Source of the DNA: JAMXLO01 sp963794185
GTDB taxonomy: Bacteria; Pseudomonadota; Alphaproteobacteria; Acetobacterales; Acetobacteraceae
DNA: 64,000 bases
Assembly: GCA_963794185.1 (NCBI GenBank)
Contig: CAWCDM010000144.1
Location: forward strand, 1-64,000
Direction: 5' to 3'
Shown: in pieces, positions 36,142-45,778 of the stretch
Numbering within the stretch: the first letter of the stretch is position 1
Layout of the letters: each line of letters starts with the position of its first letter
Translations under genes and position numbers: made by a program
Notes under the pieces: model-generated
Seen by the model: only the letters and a program-made list of their open reading frames with translations
Database searches by the model: none
What the model was told of the DNA's origin: nothing

Positions 36142-36720
36142 TTACGCCTCCATGGCGTGCCAATCCGCAAGCAGACGGCGAGTGGCCGAGTCGAAGGAAA
36201 ACACATTCCCGCCTCCCTGCCCGGGCTGGTCTTCCGCGCGGCTGATCGGCACGCGCTTCAAGCCGCACAACAGTAGTGCTCCAACGCCCCCGTGGGCGAC
36301 GATGGCCACGTCTCCGTCCGCCGGAGCCATGGAGAGCGCGCGATCCACGGCCTGCATGATCCTGCGCTGCGCATCGACCGCTCGCTCCCATCCGCGCACG
36401 CTCTCCATCGGCTGCGCGAAGAATGCGTCTGCCACAGCCTCAAACTCGGCCTTCGGAAGATAGCCGGTGGCAGACCGATCGTTTTCGCCAAGGTCCTCAA
36501 TGATCACGGGTGAGACGCCGAGATGGTCGGCCATAATGCGGGCCATATCGTGGGCTTTTCGCTCGGCGCTGCTGAATAGGGCTCGCACCGTTCTGATCCA
36601 GGGACGCCCCAGCAGCAGGCCCACGCGTCGGATGCCGAGGCCCGAAAGCGCCCAGTCCGTCATTGGTACGGACGGGTCGATGACCACTTGCGGGTGGGTG
36701 ATGAAATGGACGGCTGACAC
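36142..36720 (-). CDS. Histidine phosphatase-superfamily protein with altered active site
   Basis: 192 residues of the phosphoglycerate-mutase fold: LFSSAERKAHDMARIMADHLG (usually S-S-x-L-x-R-A) and the second histidine motif VAIVAHGGVGALL are kept. The first motif, normally RHGxT, reads ITHPQV, so the arginine is missing while a histidine remains. Activity may be weak or altered. It is divergent from gluQ. Confidence 0.75.
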   Translation of the reverse strand: MSAVHFITHPQVVIDPSVPMTDWALSGLGIRRVGLLLGRPWIRTVRALFSSAERKAHDMARIMADHLGVSPVIIEDLGENDRSATGYLPKAEFEAVADAFFAQPMESVRGWERAVDAQRRIMQAVDRALSMAPADGDVAIVAHGGVGALLLCGLKRVPISRAEDQPGQGGGNVFSFDSATRRLLADWHAMEA

Positions 36721-36804
36721 TGCGTTATGCTGATCGCTCCGCTATGTGGATGGCGAGCCAGTCTGTTCGCCACCCCGCATCCGGCTTATGACCCGTGGGT
36801 CCGC

Positions 36805-37683
36805 ATGTCCATCGTCACACGTTTCGCGCCAAGTCCCACGGGCCATCTGCACCTCGGCCACGCGTTCAGCGCGCTGTTCGCCTGGCGCCGGGCGCGCGAG
36901 GCGGGCGGGCGGTTCCTGCTGCGCCTGGAGGACATCGATCCTGGCCGCTGCCGGCCGGAATTCGCCGACGCGATCGTGGAGGACCTGGCGTGGCTGGGCC
37001 TCGACTGGGACGGCGCGGTCCGAGTGCAGTCGCAGCATCTGGCGGAGTACCGTGCGGTGCTGGACGATCTCGCGGCCCGCGCCCTGCTGTATCCATGCTT
37101 CTGCACCCGTGCCGACATCCTGCGCGAGGTGGAGCAGTCCGCCGCTGCGCCGCACACGCCCGATGGAACTCCGATCTATCCCGGGACATGCCGCAACCTG
37201 TCGCAGGATGAGCGAGAAGCCCGCATGACAGCCGGCGAACGTCATGCGCTGCGGCTCGACATGCATTGCGCGCTGGCGTGTGTGAACAAGGCGCTGTGCT
37301 TCGAGGAGCAGGGCGAGGCAACCGTGGCATGCCGCCCCGAGCAGTTCGGCGACGTGGTGCTGGCGCGCAAGGATGCGCCGGCCAGCTATCACCTTTGCGT
37401 CACACATGACGATATGGTGCAGGGAGTCACCCTGGTAACCCGGGGTTTGGACCTGAAGGCGGCGACGCATCTGCATCGGCTGCTGCAAGTGCTGATGGGC
37501 TGGCCGGAGCCCGCCTATGCACATCATCCTCTGCTGGCGGATGCCACGGGTCGCCGGCTGGCGAAGCGCGATCGTGCGGCGACCCTGCGCGAGTTGCGCG
37601 CCAAGGGAAAGTCGCCGGCCGAAGTGCGTGCCCTCGCCGAAGCGGAGCAACCTGGCCACAGCCCGCGAGTAGATGGTCAGTAA
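36805..37683 (+). CDS. gluQ: Glutamyl-Q tRNA(Asp) synthetase
   Basis: 292 residues, a truncated GluRS catalytic domain that glutamylates queuosine at position 34 of tRNA(Asp). Present are RFAPSPTGHLHLGHAFSAL (HIGH motif as HLGH), LRLEDIDPGRCRPEF, zinc-type cysteines in PCFCTRADI and YPGTCR, and RRLAKRDRAATL (KMSKS counterpart). There is no anticodon-binding domain, as expected. The start at 36805 (MSIVTRFAPSP) is where the fold begins. Confidence 0.9.
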   Translation: MSIVTRFAPSPTGHLHLGHAFSALFAWRRAREAGGRFLLRLEDIDPGRCRPEFADAIVEDLAWLGLDWDGAVRVQSQHLAEYRAVLDDLAARALLYPCFCTRADILREVEQSAAAPHTPDGTPIYPGTCRNLSQDEREARMTAGERHALRLDMHCALACVNKALCFEEQGEATVACRPEQFGDVVLARKDAPASYHLCVTHDDMVQGVTLVTRGLDLKAATHLHRLLQVLMGWPEPAYAHHPLLADATGRRLAKRDRAATLRELRAKGKSPAEVRALAEAEQPGHSPRVDGQ

Positions 37684-37997
37684 ACCGACAAGTTCCCTGC
37701 GGATGGGCGATGCAACAGCCTCCGCCACGACTGACGACGCGACGCTTGCGCAAAGGATGCTTGAACAAGCACAATAATGTGCAGCCCAACGGTGTCTTGC
37801 ATCGCGACGGTCGTCACCCCATGTGGACTTCACGATAGCGTGCCAGCCCCGAGCCAATCCCAGCGCTTCCCGCACTTAATCGACGCGGACAGACGGCGGG
37901 ACCGCGCAGCAAATTTCAGCGATACAGTGAACGCGTGATCGGTACAGGCGCTTTCATTACGCTCGACGTTCGTAGCAATGGAAGCGAGGATTACATC
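37684..37997. other. Gene-free stretch before a lipoprotein gene
   Basis: I see no coding region, repeat or RNA here. It presumably contains the promoter of the lipoprotein gene at 37998; no clear -35/-10 pair stands out. Confidence 0.4.
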
Positions 37998-38297
37998 ATG
38001 CGACATCCAAAGTCGACGGCGGCTCGAAGCCGTCTCATCCCACTCGCGGCACTGTTCCTGACAACGGCGCTCGGCGGGTGCATTGCGTACTCGGGCTACC
38101 CGTCCGGCTACTATAGCAATAGCAATAACTATCCCAACGGATATTACGGCGCTAATCGGACCGCATACGCCTATCCCAGCTACAACGCTGGCTATCCGAG
38201 CAATTACACCAACTCATATTACCAGCGCCCGTTGTATTCCCCTGACTACAACAGCTCGTTCAACACCTACGAGAACAGTGGTGGCGGGAGCCACTGA
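37998..38297 (+). CDS. Tyr/Asn/Ser-rich small lipoprotein
   Basis: 99 residues from MRHPKSTAARSRLIPLAALF. The lipobox is LGGC, after a hydrophobic stretch. The mature part is made of Tyr-rich short repeats (GYPSGYYSNSNNYPNGYYG, SYNAGYPSNY) with hardly any charged residue. Probably anchored in the outer membrane. Followed by a hairpin terminator and two more small envelope genes. Confidence 0.65.
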   Translation: MRHPKSTAARSRLIPLAALFLTTALGGCIAYSGYPSGYYSNSNNYPNGYYGANRTAYAYPSYNAGYPSNYTNSYYQRPLYSPDYNSSFNTYENSGGGSH

Positions 38298-38307
38298 CCG
38301 CCACGAA

Positions 38308-38326
38308 CGGGTCGGCCGCCGACCCG
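38308..38326 (+). terminator. GC-rich hairpin after the lipoprotein gene
   Basis: CGGGTCGGC and GCCGACCCG form a perfect 9-bp palindrome around one base, starting 10 nt after the stop. There is no T-run, so it is a stabilising hairpin or weak terminator. A related GGGTCGGCCGACCC palindrome follows the tRNA-Sec gene. Confidence 0.45.
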
Positions 38327-38361
38327 AACCAGGCTCGCTGATGTGAATATCGTCGGCAATC

Positions 38362-38514
38362 ATGACAACCATTCTGATTGTCGTTGTACTACTCATGCTT
38401 TTCGGAGGCGGGGGCTACTACGGTCATCGCCGACGCGGACAGCAACCTGATTGGCAGCGCGAGAACGCAAAATCGTCGACAGTCAAGCGCTCAACTGTGA
38501 ACCCCCTGGTCTGA
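38362..38514 (+). CDS. Small membrane protein with glycine-rich turn
   Basis: 50 residues: MTTILIVVVLLMLFGGGGYY followed by GHRRRGQQPD and a basic tail. One membrane helix ends in a Gly4-Tyr2 turn, then an Arg-rich cytoplasmic-side segment. Many alphaproteobacteria have similar tiny proteins. Ribosome site is weak. It lies between two other small envelope genes. Confidence 0.6.
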   Translation: MTTILIVVVLLMLFGGGGYYGHRRRGQQPDWQRENAKSSTVKRSTVNPLV

Positions 38515-38531
38515 TGGTGTGAGGTAATACG

Positions 38532-38800
38532 ATGCAGACGGCAATGAAACCAACGGTCGTTCTGTGTGGCACGCTCTTGGCATTCGGGACCGCATTCGCG
38601 CCGCGGCCGGCGCTGGCCGCAACGCCGGAGCGCCTTACGCCAATGTGGATCCGCGCAACGAGCGCGGCAACGACACCAGGGACTCACAGGTTGAAGGGCT
38701 GAAAAGAAACCAGTCCGACCCGAACTATTGGCCCGAGGCGCAGCGGCGGCGCGGTGCGTCCAATCCCCCGTACTATGCGCCCGAAAATGCGCCTCGCTGA
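38532..38800 (+). pseudogene. Small exported protein, one frameshift
   Basis: ATG at 38532 with GAGG upstream. A signal peptide (MQTAMKPTVVLCGTLLAFG to PALA) is in one frame; the mature part continues in another after about 38620: GAPYANVDPRNERGNDTRD, QSDPNYWPEAQRR, ending at 38800. One base difference restores about 89 residues. The mature part is polar and Asn/Asp/Arg/Pro-rich; family unknown. Confidence 0.55.
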
Positions 38801-39162
38801 GGCATTCGGTTCCAAAGGACCGAACCCGTCAGTACCGGCATTTCGGTTTGGATTTTCGTAATTCGGACCGAACATCGCAGCGTTGGCGGTGTGGCAACCC
38901 GGCAGTTCTCGATTTGAGCAGACAGGCGAGAGCGGCTCCGACGTCATGGTCGGCCGGAGCCTGTCCTCGGGCGGGGCTTTGGCCCGACCAGTGGGCTGGC
39001 CATGACGAATGGGAGCTATGGCGCAGTGCCCGCCAAATCGAGAATACTGGTAGCGGCCGGCCTGGCGCCGCGTTGCGGCCTTCAACCGTCAGTCTGGCCC
39101 AATAGGGCCGGCGCTGCGGACTGCTGCTATAAGCGCGACCAGCCGAACTGATGGAGGAAGCG
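38801..39162. other. Gene-free stretch with decayed GTCATGG-type inverted repeat
   Basis: Nothing coding is seen. GTCATGGTCGGCC near 38941 and GGCTGGCCATGAC near 38993 are mirror images at most positions, a worn copy of the repeat pair at 34502-34579. Confidence 0.4.
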
Positions 39163-40062
39163 ATGCGACTGGGGGTGATGCTGCCGCTGACCGATATCGG
39201 GGGTGAACCGAACGTGATGCGTGACTTCGCGCAGGCGGCGGAGGAGATCGGCTACACCAACCTCGGCCTGCCCGATCACGTGCTGGGCGTGAATGTCGCG
39301 AGCCGGCCGGACTGGGGCGACCGAAACACCTCGGCCGACCTGTTCCACGACCCGTTCGTCGCCTTTGCCTTCCTCGCCGGCGTGTGTCGATCGACGACGG
39401 AATTCTCCACCCAGGTGCTGATCCTCGCACAGCGTCAGGCCGTGCTGGTCGCCAAGCAGGCGGCGAGCCTCGACGTATTGTGCGGCGGCCGCTTCCGCCT
39501 GGGCGTCGGCGTGGGCTGGAACCCGGTGGAGTTCACCGGCCTCAACGAGAATTTCTCCAACCGCGGCCGACGGTCCGCCGAGCAGGTGCAGGTGATGCAG
39601 GCGCTGTGGGCAGAGCCGCATGTCACGTTCAAGGGAAAATGGCACACGATCGAGGATTCCGGCATCAACCCTCTCCCGATGAACCGTAAGATCCCGGTCT
39701 GGTTCGGTGGCCACGTTGATCAGACGCTCGAGCGCATCGCCACGCTCGGCGATGGCTGGATAATGAACGCCTACCCGCCAGGCGATGCGGCGCTCGCCGA
39801 GTTTGCCAAGCTGCGCCGGCTTGCCGAGCAGGCGGGACGCGATCCGGCCCGGATCGGCATCGAGGCCTGGACATCGGGCGGCGCCGGCACGGAAGCCGAT
39901 TGGCGGGAGGAGGCACGGTTCTGGAAGCGGGCGGGGGTGACGCACCTGACGCTGACGAACACATTTGCGCGCCGTCACCACAGGCGCATCCCCGGCCGCT
40001 CGGTCGCCGAACATCTGGCCGTGATGCGGCGCTTCCACGACGCTGTGGCAGACGTGCTGTGA
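39163..40062 (+). CDS. LLM-class flavin-dependent oxidoreductase (F420/FMN type)
   Basis: 299 residues of the luciferase-like monooxygenase fold: RLGVMLPLTDIGGEPNVMRDFAQ, the LGLPDHVLG active-site region, FRLGVGVGWNPVEF and IPVWFGG. The ATG at 39163 follows GGAGGAAGCG. Members in non-actinobacteria normally use FMN; the substrate is not predictable. Stand-alone gene. Confidence 0.82.
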   Translation: MRLGVMLPLTDIGGEPNVMRDFAQAAEEIGYTNLGLPDHVLGVNVASRPDWGDRNTSADLFHDPFVAFAFLAGVCRSTTEFSTQVLILAQRQAVLVAKQAASLDVLCGGRFRLGVGVGWNPVEFTGLNENFSNRGRRSAEQVQVMQALWAEPHVTFKGKWHTIEDSGINPLPMNRKIPVWFGGHVDQTLERIATLGDGWIMNAYPPGDAALAEFAKLRRLAEQAGRDPARIGIEAWTSGGAGTEADWREEARFWKRAGVTHLTLTNTFARRHHRRIPGRSVAEHLAVMRRFHDAVADVL

Positions 40063-40095
40063 CCGCCGAGATTGTCTCGACGCCAGGGCAAATGT

Positions 40096-40109
40096 TTGAT
40101 CTCGATCAA
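40096..40109 (+). promoter_or_regulatory. Perfect FNR/Anr-type box
   Basis: TTGATCTCGATCAA is an exact match to the FNR consensus TTGAT-N4-ATCAA. It lies 62 nt before the start of the CBS-domain gene, a fitting position for activation near -41.5, so the gene is probably induced when oxygen is low. Confidence 0.7.
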
Positions 40110-40171
40110 TGCAAACCGGGCACGTTCATGCCACGTTAGCCGCTGTCTCGCGGAAGGCTGGAGGACAGACG

Positions 40172-40588
40172 ATGAATCGGGAAATGGCGGAAATCATTCG
40201 CAACCGGAAGCCGCTGACCCTGCCAGCGACGGCGACGGTGCAGGAAGCCTGCCGACACATGCACGACGACAAGGTGGGAGCTGTGCTCGTGACCAAGGGC
40301 CGGAACGAACTGCTGGGCATCTTCACGGGGCGCGATGCAGTGCGGGTCCTGGCCGAGGGGATGTCTGGCGCCACATCGCTCCGGCAGGTGATGACGAAGG
40401 ACCCGCACTGCCTCCCGCCGCGCCACACGGCGATTCATGCGCTGCGGCTGATGCGTGACGGCGGCTTCCGCCATGTACCCGTGGTTGAAGAAGGCGTGGT
40501 GATCGGGATCGTCTCCCGCGGCGACTTCCGCGGGCTCGAGCAGGACCGGCTCGACGAGGAGACCGGCATCTGGGAACGCATCCGGTAG
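40172..40588 (+). CDS. Two-CBS-domain protein
   Basis: 138 residues made of a CBS pair: VQEACRHMHDDKVGAVLVTKG with LLGIFTGRDAVRVL, then LPPRHTAIHALRLMRDGGFRHVPVVE with VIGIVSRGDF. Such proteins bind adenine nucleotides and act as energy or redox sensors. The ATG follows GGAGG. The FNR-type box upstream places it among oxygen-responsive genes, as for universal-stress and CBS proteins of other proteobacteria. Confidence 0.88.
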   Translation: MNREMAEIIRNRKPLTLPATATVQEACRHMHDDKVGAVLVTKGRNELLGIFTGRDAVRVLAEGMSGATSLRQVMTKDPHCLPPRHTAIHALRLMRDGGFRHVPVVEEGVVIGIVSRGDFRGLEQDRLDEETGIWERIR

Positions 40589-40600
40589 AAATACGCCGTG

Positions 40601-40690
40601 TGATGGGTATCGCTGCGCTCCACCCACCCTATGGCTGCTACGCCTACGCCAGCACGAAGTAGGATGGGTGGAGCACAGCGATACCCATCA
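40601..40690. repeat. TGATGGGTATCGCTG-type palindromic repeat
   Basis: Two nearly perfect 31-bp arms (40601-40631 and 40660-40690) start with TGATGGGTATCGCTGCGCTC and its mirror. A worn copy of the same family is at 51069-51135. It lies between convergent genes. Confidence 0.75.
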
Positions 40691-40703
40691 TTCCGGCGAG
40701 CCG

Positions 40704-41105
40704 CTACTCGCGGGACCGCCTGCGCGACACCAGGTTGGTGAACAGGCGGAGCAACTGCATCGCCAGCGCAGAAAAGGCGAGCGTGCTCGCCACGCTGTCA
40801 ATTGCCCGCCGTCGCACGGCGAGCGCCTCCAACTCGACCCGACCCGGCGACGAGCGCGCCGCCAGCAACGCAAGCAGGATCGCCACCACAAGGTCGCCGC
40901 CCGCGACGATCAGGGCGGCGTGCTGGGCTTCCCAGGCGAGCCGCAGCCAGAACCACGCCGCGACGTGGGCAAACACCACGGCCCCCGCGAAAAACCCCAT
41001 TGCGACGATGCCGAATGCGGCCCGTGTCGCAGTGCGCCGCATCCGCTCGCGCAGGCGCAGGCCCTCCGCCTCCGCTGCGATGCGCGCCAGCCGGAGAGCC
41101 CGCAT
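40704..41105 (-). CDS. Membrane protein with two to three helices (phage-holin-like fold), unknown
   Basis: 133 residues. Basic N-terminus (LRLRERMRRTATRAAF) followed by hydrophobic helices IVAMGFFAGAVVFAHVAAWF and ALIVAGGDLVVAILLALLAA. The pattern resembles the small Phage_holin_3/ DUF1469-like proteins that accompany YqjD/ElaB genes. It begins 3 nt after the upstream gene's stop, so the two form an operon, probably acting on the inner membrane or ribosome hibernation. Confidence 0.62.
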   Translation of the reverse strand: MRALRLARIAAEAEGLRLRERMRRTATRAAFGIVAMGFFAGAVVFAHVAAWFWLRLAWEAQHAALIVAGGDLVVAILLALLAARSSPGRVELEALAVRRRAIDSVASTLAFSALAMQLLRLFTNLVSRRRSRE

Positions 41106-41108
41106 GGA

Positions 41109-41381
41109 TCAGCGCGTCACCCTGCCCAGCACGTATCCGACCGCCGCCGCGATCAGGATCGACAGCAGCGGCGCCTCGCGGACCTTGCCCGACACCACCT
41201 CGGCTTGGTCGCGCACCTTGCCCGCCGCGTCATACACGGCCGATTCGGCGCGACCCGCCGCCTCGGTTACCGCCGGCGTCACCCGGTCCTTCATCAACGC
41301 CTCGACCTGCTCGCGCAGCCGGGCGATCTGCGATGTCGCGTCTTCTGCCTTGTTCATTGCCGCCTCGGTAAATGATGCCAT
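41109..41381 (-). CDS. YqjD/ElaB-type (DUF883) membrane-anchored protein
   Basis: 90 residues: an amphipathic, coiled-coil N-terminal part (ATSQIARLREQVEALMKDRV, VYDAAGKVRDQAEVVSGKV) and a C-terminal membrane helix ending VGYVLGRVTR, the family signature. In E. coli such proteins tether ribosomes to the membrane in stationary phase. Co-transcribed with the holin-like protein. Confidence 0.72.
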   Translation of the reverse strand: MASFTEAAMNKAEDATSQIARLREQVEALMKDRVTPAVTEAAGRAESAVYDAAGKVRDQAEVVSGKVREAPLLSILIAAAVGYVLGRVTR

Positions 41382-41485
41382 GACCGATCACTCCCTCCAT
41401 TCCAGATGGGGGCAGCCTAGCCGGACAGATGGCGGAATTCTGGTCGCGATGGCGCGCCTCGCTGCACGCTTCCGCGAGCGGGCGC

Positions 41486-44291
41486 CTACAAGACGGGTTC
41501 GGGCGTCGCGCGTGCGCCGTGCGGCAGCAGCAGATCGGCGATGGTCTGCAGCACGTCAGGCACCAGACGCCCGGGCACCGCCGGACTGAACAGGTAGCCC
41601 TGAACCTCCGTGCAGCCGGCCAGCGTGACCGCGTCGAGCTGTTCTCCCGTCTCCACGCCTTCGGCCGTGGTTGCCATGTCAAGCTCATGACCCAGGCCGG
41701 TCACTGCGCGGACGATCGCACCGCAATCGCGCTTCCTGCAGACATCGCGTACGAAGGACTGATCGATCTTGATACGGTCGAACGGGAAGCGCCGCAGATA
41801 GCTCAGCGATGAATAGCCGGTTCCGAAATCGTCCATGGCGATGCCGATGCCGAGGGCACCGAGCTGGTGCAATATGGCCAGCGTCGCGTCGGTGTCCTGC
41901 AGCATCACCGTTTCGGTGATCTCCAGCTCCAGCCGATCGGGCGGCAGACTCGGCTTCATGGAGTGCCGTGGTGACCGCGGTCACCAGGTTCCGGCTCTTG
42001 AATTGCGCCGGCGAGAGGTTGACGGCGACCCGGATCTCACCCGGCCAGGACGCGGCGGCGGCGCAGGCCTCGCGCAGCACCCATTCGCCGATCGGCACGA
42101 TCAGGCCGGTTTCTTCGGCGATAGGGATGAATTGGTCAGGTGCCACGAGGCCCTTTTCCGGGTGGCGCCAGCGCAGCAGCGCTTCGAATCCGGTCACCGC
42201 GTGCGCCCGCAAATCGATGATCGGCTGAAAGAACAATTCGAACTGCCCGGACTGCAACGCCGGCGGAGATCGAGTTCAAGCAGCCGGCGGTCCTGCATCC
42301 GTGCGTCCATCTCGGTCTGGAACAGCCGATATACGCCGCGACCATCGACCTTCGCGCGATAGAGGGCGAGATCGGCGCTTTTCAGCAGTTGGTCTGGGTC
42401 AAGACCGTCCTGCGGTGCGAAGGCGATGCCGATGCTGGTGCCGATCACGATCTGGTGGCCTCCGACGATGAACGGCGCCTCGAACAACTCGATCAGCCGT
42501 TCGGCGAACGCGGTCGCATCGGTCGGCTTGCCGATCGGCGCCTGCACTATGGCGAATTCATCGCCACCGAGCCGCGCGACCACATCATCCTCGCGGGTCC
42601 GCAGTATCAGGCGCTCCACGACGGCTTGCAGCAGCGCGTCGCCGATCGGATGCCCGAGCGTGTCGTTGACGGCCTTGAACTGGTCGAGGTCGAGACACAG
42701 CAGCGCCAGCGTCTCGCCACGTCGCGCCTGTCGCAACGCCTGGCCGAGCCTTTCACGGAACAGCACGCGGTTAGGCAGGTTGGTCAGCGCGTCGTGATGC
42801 GCCAGATGCGTGATCGCGGCCTCCGCCTGGCGGCGCTCGGTAATGTCCTCATAGGTGGAAAGCCAGCCTTCCTCCATGGGACGGTGATGCACCGTGAAGA
42901 TGCGGCCATTGTCCATCTCCCAGGTGAGGGTCGCGCATTCCCGACGCCTGATCAGCTCCGCTCTGCGCTCACGGATCCCGCGCATCTCCTCGGCGCCGAT
43001 GCTGCTGACCATACGGATGCGCTCCACCACGTCGGGATAGCTCATGCCTGGCGATGATATCGCACTCGGCCAGGCCAAATAGATCGCGGAACCGGCGGTT
43101 GACGACGAGCAGGTGGCCATCATGATCGAACATCAGCAGCCCCTGAACCATGTTGTTCAGGGCTGTGTCGAAGCGCAGCGATTGGCCATGCAGTTCGCGC
43201 TCGGCATGCTCCCGCTGCTGTGACAGATGAAGCTCGGACAAGGCGACCGCCTGCGCAGCTTCGGCCCTCAGTTGTGCGGCGTTGGCCGCTTCGAGCTTTT
43301 CATAGCTGTACTGATGGCGAACACCGAGCAGGATGACCCCGACGATGATCAGCTCCAGCACCAGGGCGGCGCCACCGAAGATGCGTACCTGCGTACGCCA
43401 GACGCCAAGGATCGCATCTGTGGTGTTCGTGACGGCGAACACCAGCGGATAATGGGCCAGACTGCGTGGCGCGATCAGCCGGCTTCTGCCGTCCAGCAGG
43501 CTGTCCTGCCTGACGGTGCCATGATCCAGCGAGGCAAGCACGCGAGCGAAGTTGACCGTGTCGCCGAATGCCTTGCCGATCTTCGGATCGACGTGCGGAT
43601 AGCGCGCCAGCAGCATTCCATCGTTGCGATACAGGACGAACGATCCCTCACCCTCCAGCGAAATCCTGGAAAAGAACTGTTCAAAATAGCTGGTCTCGAT
43701 CGTGGCGACCACGATGCCGATCAATTGCCCGTCCGAGGCGTTGATCCTGCGTGTGAAGCAGATCGTCCAGCTACCGCTGCTCTTGCTCTGCGACGGTGCG
43801 CTGATGAACAGAGGCGGTGCTCCTGGCGCAAGCTGCGCCTGGACGAAGTCCCGATTGCTGTCATCGACCTGGGGCGGCGGCCAGGACCGGGTAAAGTTGA
43901 GCCGCCTGCCGTATCGATCGACCAGCGCCAGAGCCGCAATGTGGGACACGCCCGCGATGCGGTCCTTGAGGTCCTGATGCATCTCGAGCGAGCCAGCCGC
44001 GGCGTCCAGTTTTTCCGGCGAATCGATGCCGACCTCGCGCAAATGCTCGATCAGGCCAAGCTGCACGAGTTCCACTGCCTGGAGTCCGCGATCGGTATCC
44101 GCCGCGAGGACGAGGGACAGGTTTCTCAGTTCCCGCTCGGCGCCGGCGATGTCGTGCCGCCGGAGTTCGAGGAGGAGCAGCACCGTGCTGGTTGCGAGGG
44201 CCACGCCGATAAGAACCCCGCAGGCCAGCAGGAGGTGTCTGGCGCGCGCATGACCGATGAAGGCGGCGAACCTTCCGATGCGAGACAGCAT
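41486..44291 (-). pseudogene. Cache-PAS-GGDEF-EAL cyclic-di-GMP protein, three frameshifts
   Basis: One large gene read in four pieces. 44291 to about 43050: signal-anchor, periplasmic Cache-like sensor (residues 50-290), second membrane helix (LVLELIIVGVILLGV), coiled coil and PAS start. About 43050 to 42260: PAS end and GGDEF domain with intact GGDEF (ARLGGDEFAIVQ). About 42260 to 41950: start of EAL with FEALLRWRHP. 41950 to 41486: DDFGTGYSSLSYL and TTAEGVET. Breaks are near 43050, 42260 and 41955. All catalytic motifs look intact, so if the breaks are sequence errors this is a bifunctional cyclase/phosphodiesterase. Confidence 0.8.
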
Positions 44292-44375
44292 GAGCCGCTT
44301 TCCGTCCTGGAGCGGACAGTTAGCCTGAAAGCCCTGAAACCGAGGTTAACGCCTCCGCCGCCGCCCGGCGCGCCC

Positions 44376-45620
44376 CTACTCCGCCGCCGGCTGTTCCAGG
44401 CTGAGCAACGAACGCCCTCGCGTCTCCGGCAACATGAACAGCGCCACGATCATGATGCCATAGGCTGCCAGGCTGAAAATTGCGATCGCCGGTCCCAGGC
44501 CGAGCCGCGTCGCGAGGAAGCCCACCAGTGCGGGGAACAGCGCGCCGATGCCGCGGCCGGCGTTGTAGCAGAAGCCCTGGCCGGTGCCGCGCACCGCCGT
44601 GGGGTAGAGCTCGGTCATGAACGAGCCCATCGGCGAGAACATGATCAGCGAGACATAGCCGAGTACGAACCCCACCGGCATGAACCACGCGTTGCTGATC
44701 GGTGCGAACAGATAGACCAGCATCAGCACGACCGAGGCGACGGCGGACAGCATGAAAGTGTTCTTCCGCCCGATCCCGTCGGCCAGATAGGCGCCGGTGA
44801 CGAAGCCGAAGAATGCGCCGAGGATCAGTACCAGCGTGTAGCCGCCGGTGCCGACGGCCGAGATGCCGCGCACGGTCTTCAGATAGGTCGGCAGCCAGAC
44901 GCCCAGTGCGTAGCCCCCGCCCTGCGCGCCGGCGACCATCATGACGACCCGCCACGTGATGGTGAGATACGGCGGCTGCAGCGCCGAGAAGATGTGCATG
45001 AAGCCGGTGGGCGCCTGACGGTTGCGGCGGATTTCGGGCTCCTCGATGAAGCGGCGGATCCAGAACACCAGCGCCGCGGGGGCGAGCCCGATCCAGAACA
45101 GGGTGCGCCAGGCGTATTCCTCCGGCATCACGGCGATCAGCAGCGTGTAGAGCAGCGCCGCCGCGCCCCAGCCGATCGACCAGCCGGTCTGCACCAGGCC
45201 GACCGCGCGCCCGCGGTAGCGGTCCTGGATCACCTCGCCCATCAGCACGGCGCCGGCCGCCCATTCGCCGCCGAAGCCCAGGCCCTGGAGCGCCCGGAAG
45301 ATGAAAAGCTGGGTGAAGTCCTGGGCGAAACCGCACAGGAAGGTGAAGAAGGCGTACCACACGATGGTGATCTGCAACACCCGGACGCGGCCCCATCGGT
45401 CCGACAGTGCGCCGGCGAGCCAGCCGCCGAACGCGGACACCAGCAGGGTGATGGTGCCGAGAATGCCGGCTTGGCCGGTGGAGATGTGCCATAGCCCCAG
45501 CAGGCTCGGGATCACGAATGAAAAGATCTGCACGTCGAGCGCATCGAGTGACCAGCCGCCGAAGCAGGCGAGCATGGTGCGGCGTTCGCGGGCAGTCAGA
45601 TCGTAGAGCCATGCGAACAT
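44376..45620 (-). CDS. MFS transporter (aromatic acid/sugar:H+ symporter-like)
   Basis: 414 residues, 12 helices. Start at 45620 (MFAWLYDLTARERRTM). SLDALDVQIFSFVIPSL in helix 1 and GALSDRWGRVRVLQ between helices 2 and 3 are the major-facilitator signatures; FRALQGLGFGGEWAAG follows. The DALD motif resembles the AAHS and sialate (NanT) families. Probably imports an organic anion with protons. The small gene at 45779 is upstream on the same strand. Confidence 0.82.
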   Translation of the reverse strand: MFAWLYDLTARERRTMLACFGGWSLDALDVQIFSFVIPSLLGLWHISTGQAGILGTITLLVSAFGGWLAGALSDRWGRVRVLQITIVWYAFFTFLCGFAQDFTQLFIFRALQGLGFGGEWAAGAVLMGEVIQDRYRGRAVGLVQTGWSIGWGAAALLYTLLIAVMPEEYAWRTLFWIGLAPAALVFWIRRFIEEPEIRRNRQAPTGFMHIFSALQPPYLTITWRVVMMVAGAQGGGYALGVWLPTYLKTVRGISAVGTGGYTLVLILGAFFGFVTGAYLADGIGRKNTFMLSAVASVVLMLVYLFAPISNAWFMPVGFVLGYVSLIMFSPMGSFMTELYPTAVRGTGQGFCYNAGRGIGALFPALVGFLATRLGLGPAIAIFSLAAYGIMIVALFMLPETRGRSLLSLEQPAAE

Positions 45621-45778
45621 GACGAACCTTCCCCCGGTTATTTTCCTCCGCATCTTGGATTGCGGCCGGGCGGTCGATCAAGTGCAGGCTGCCGCGTTGG
45701 AATATTCCGAAGCGGTTGCGGCGGCGGGTCACCTTGGAGCGTTGCTCCGGGTGGCCCGCCGCCGTGACCGAGGCGCTG

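Noticed and set aside
43227..45494. A 755-residue plus-strand open frame
   Set aside because: Antisense to the GGDEF/EAL sensor and the MFS transporter, both of which have clear motifs; composition is His/Arg/Gln-rich noise.
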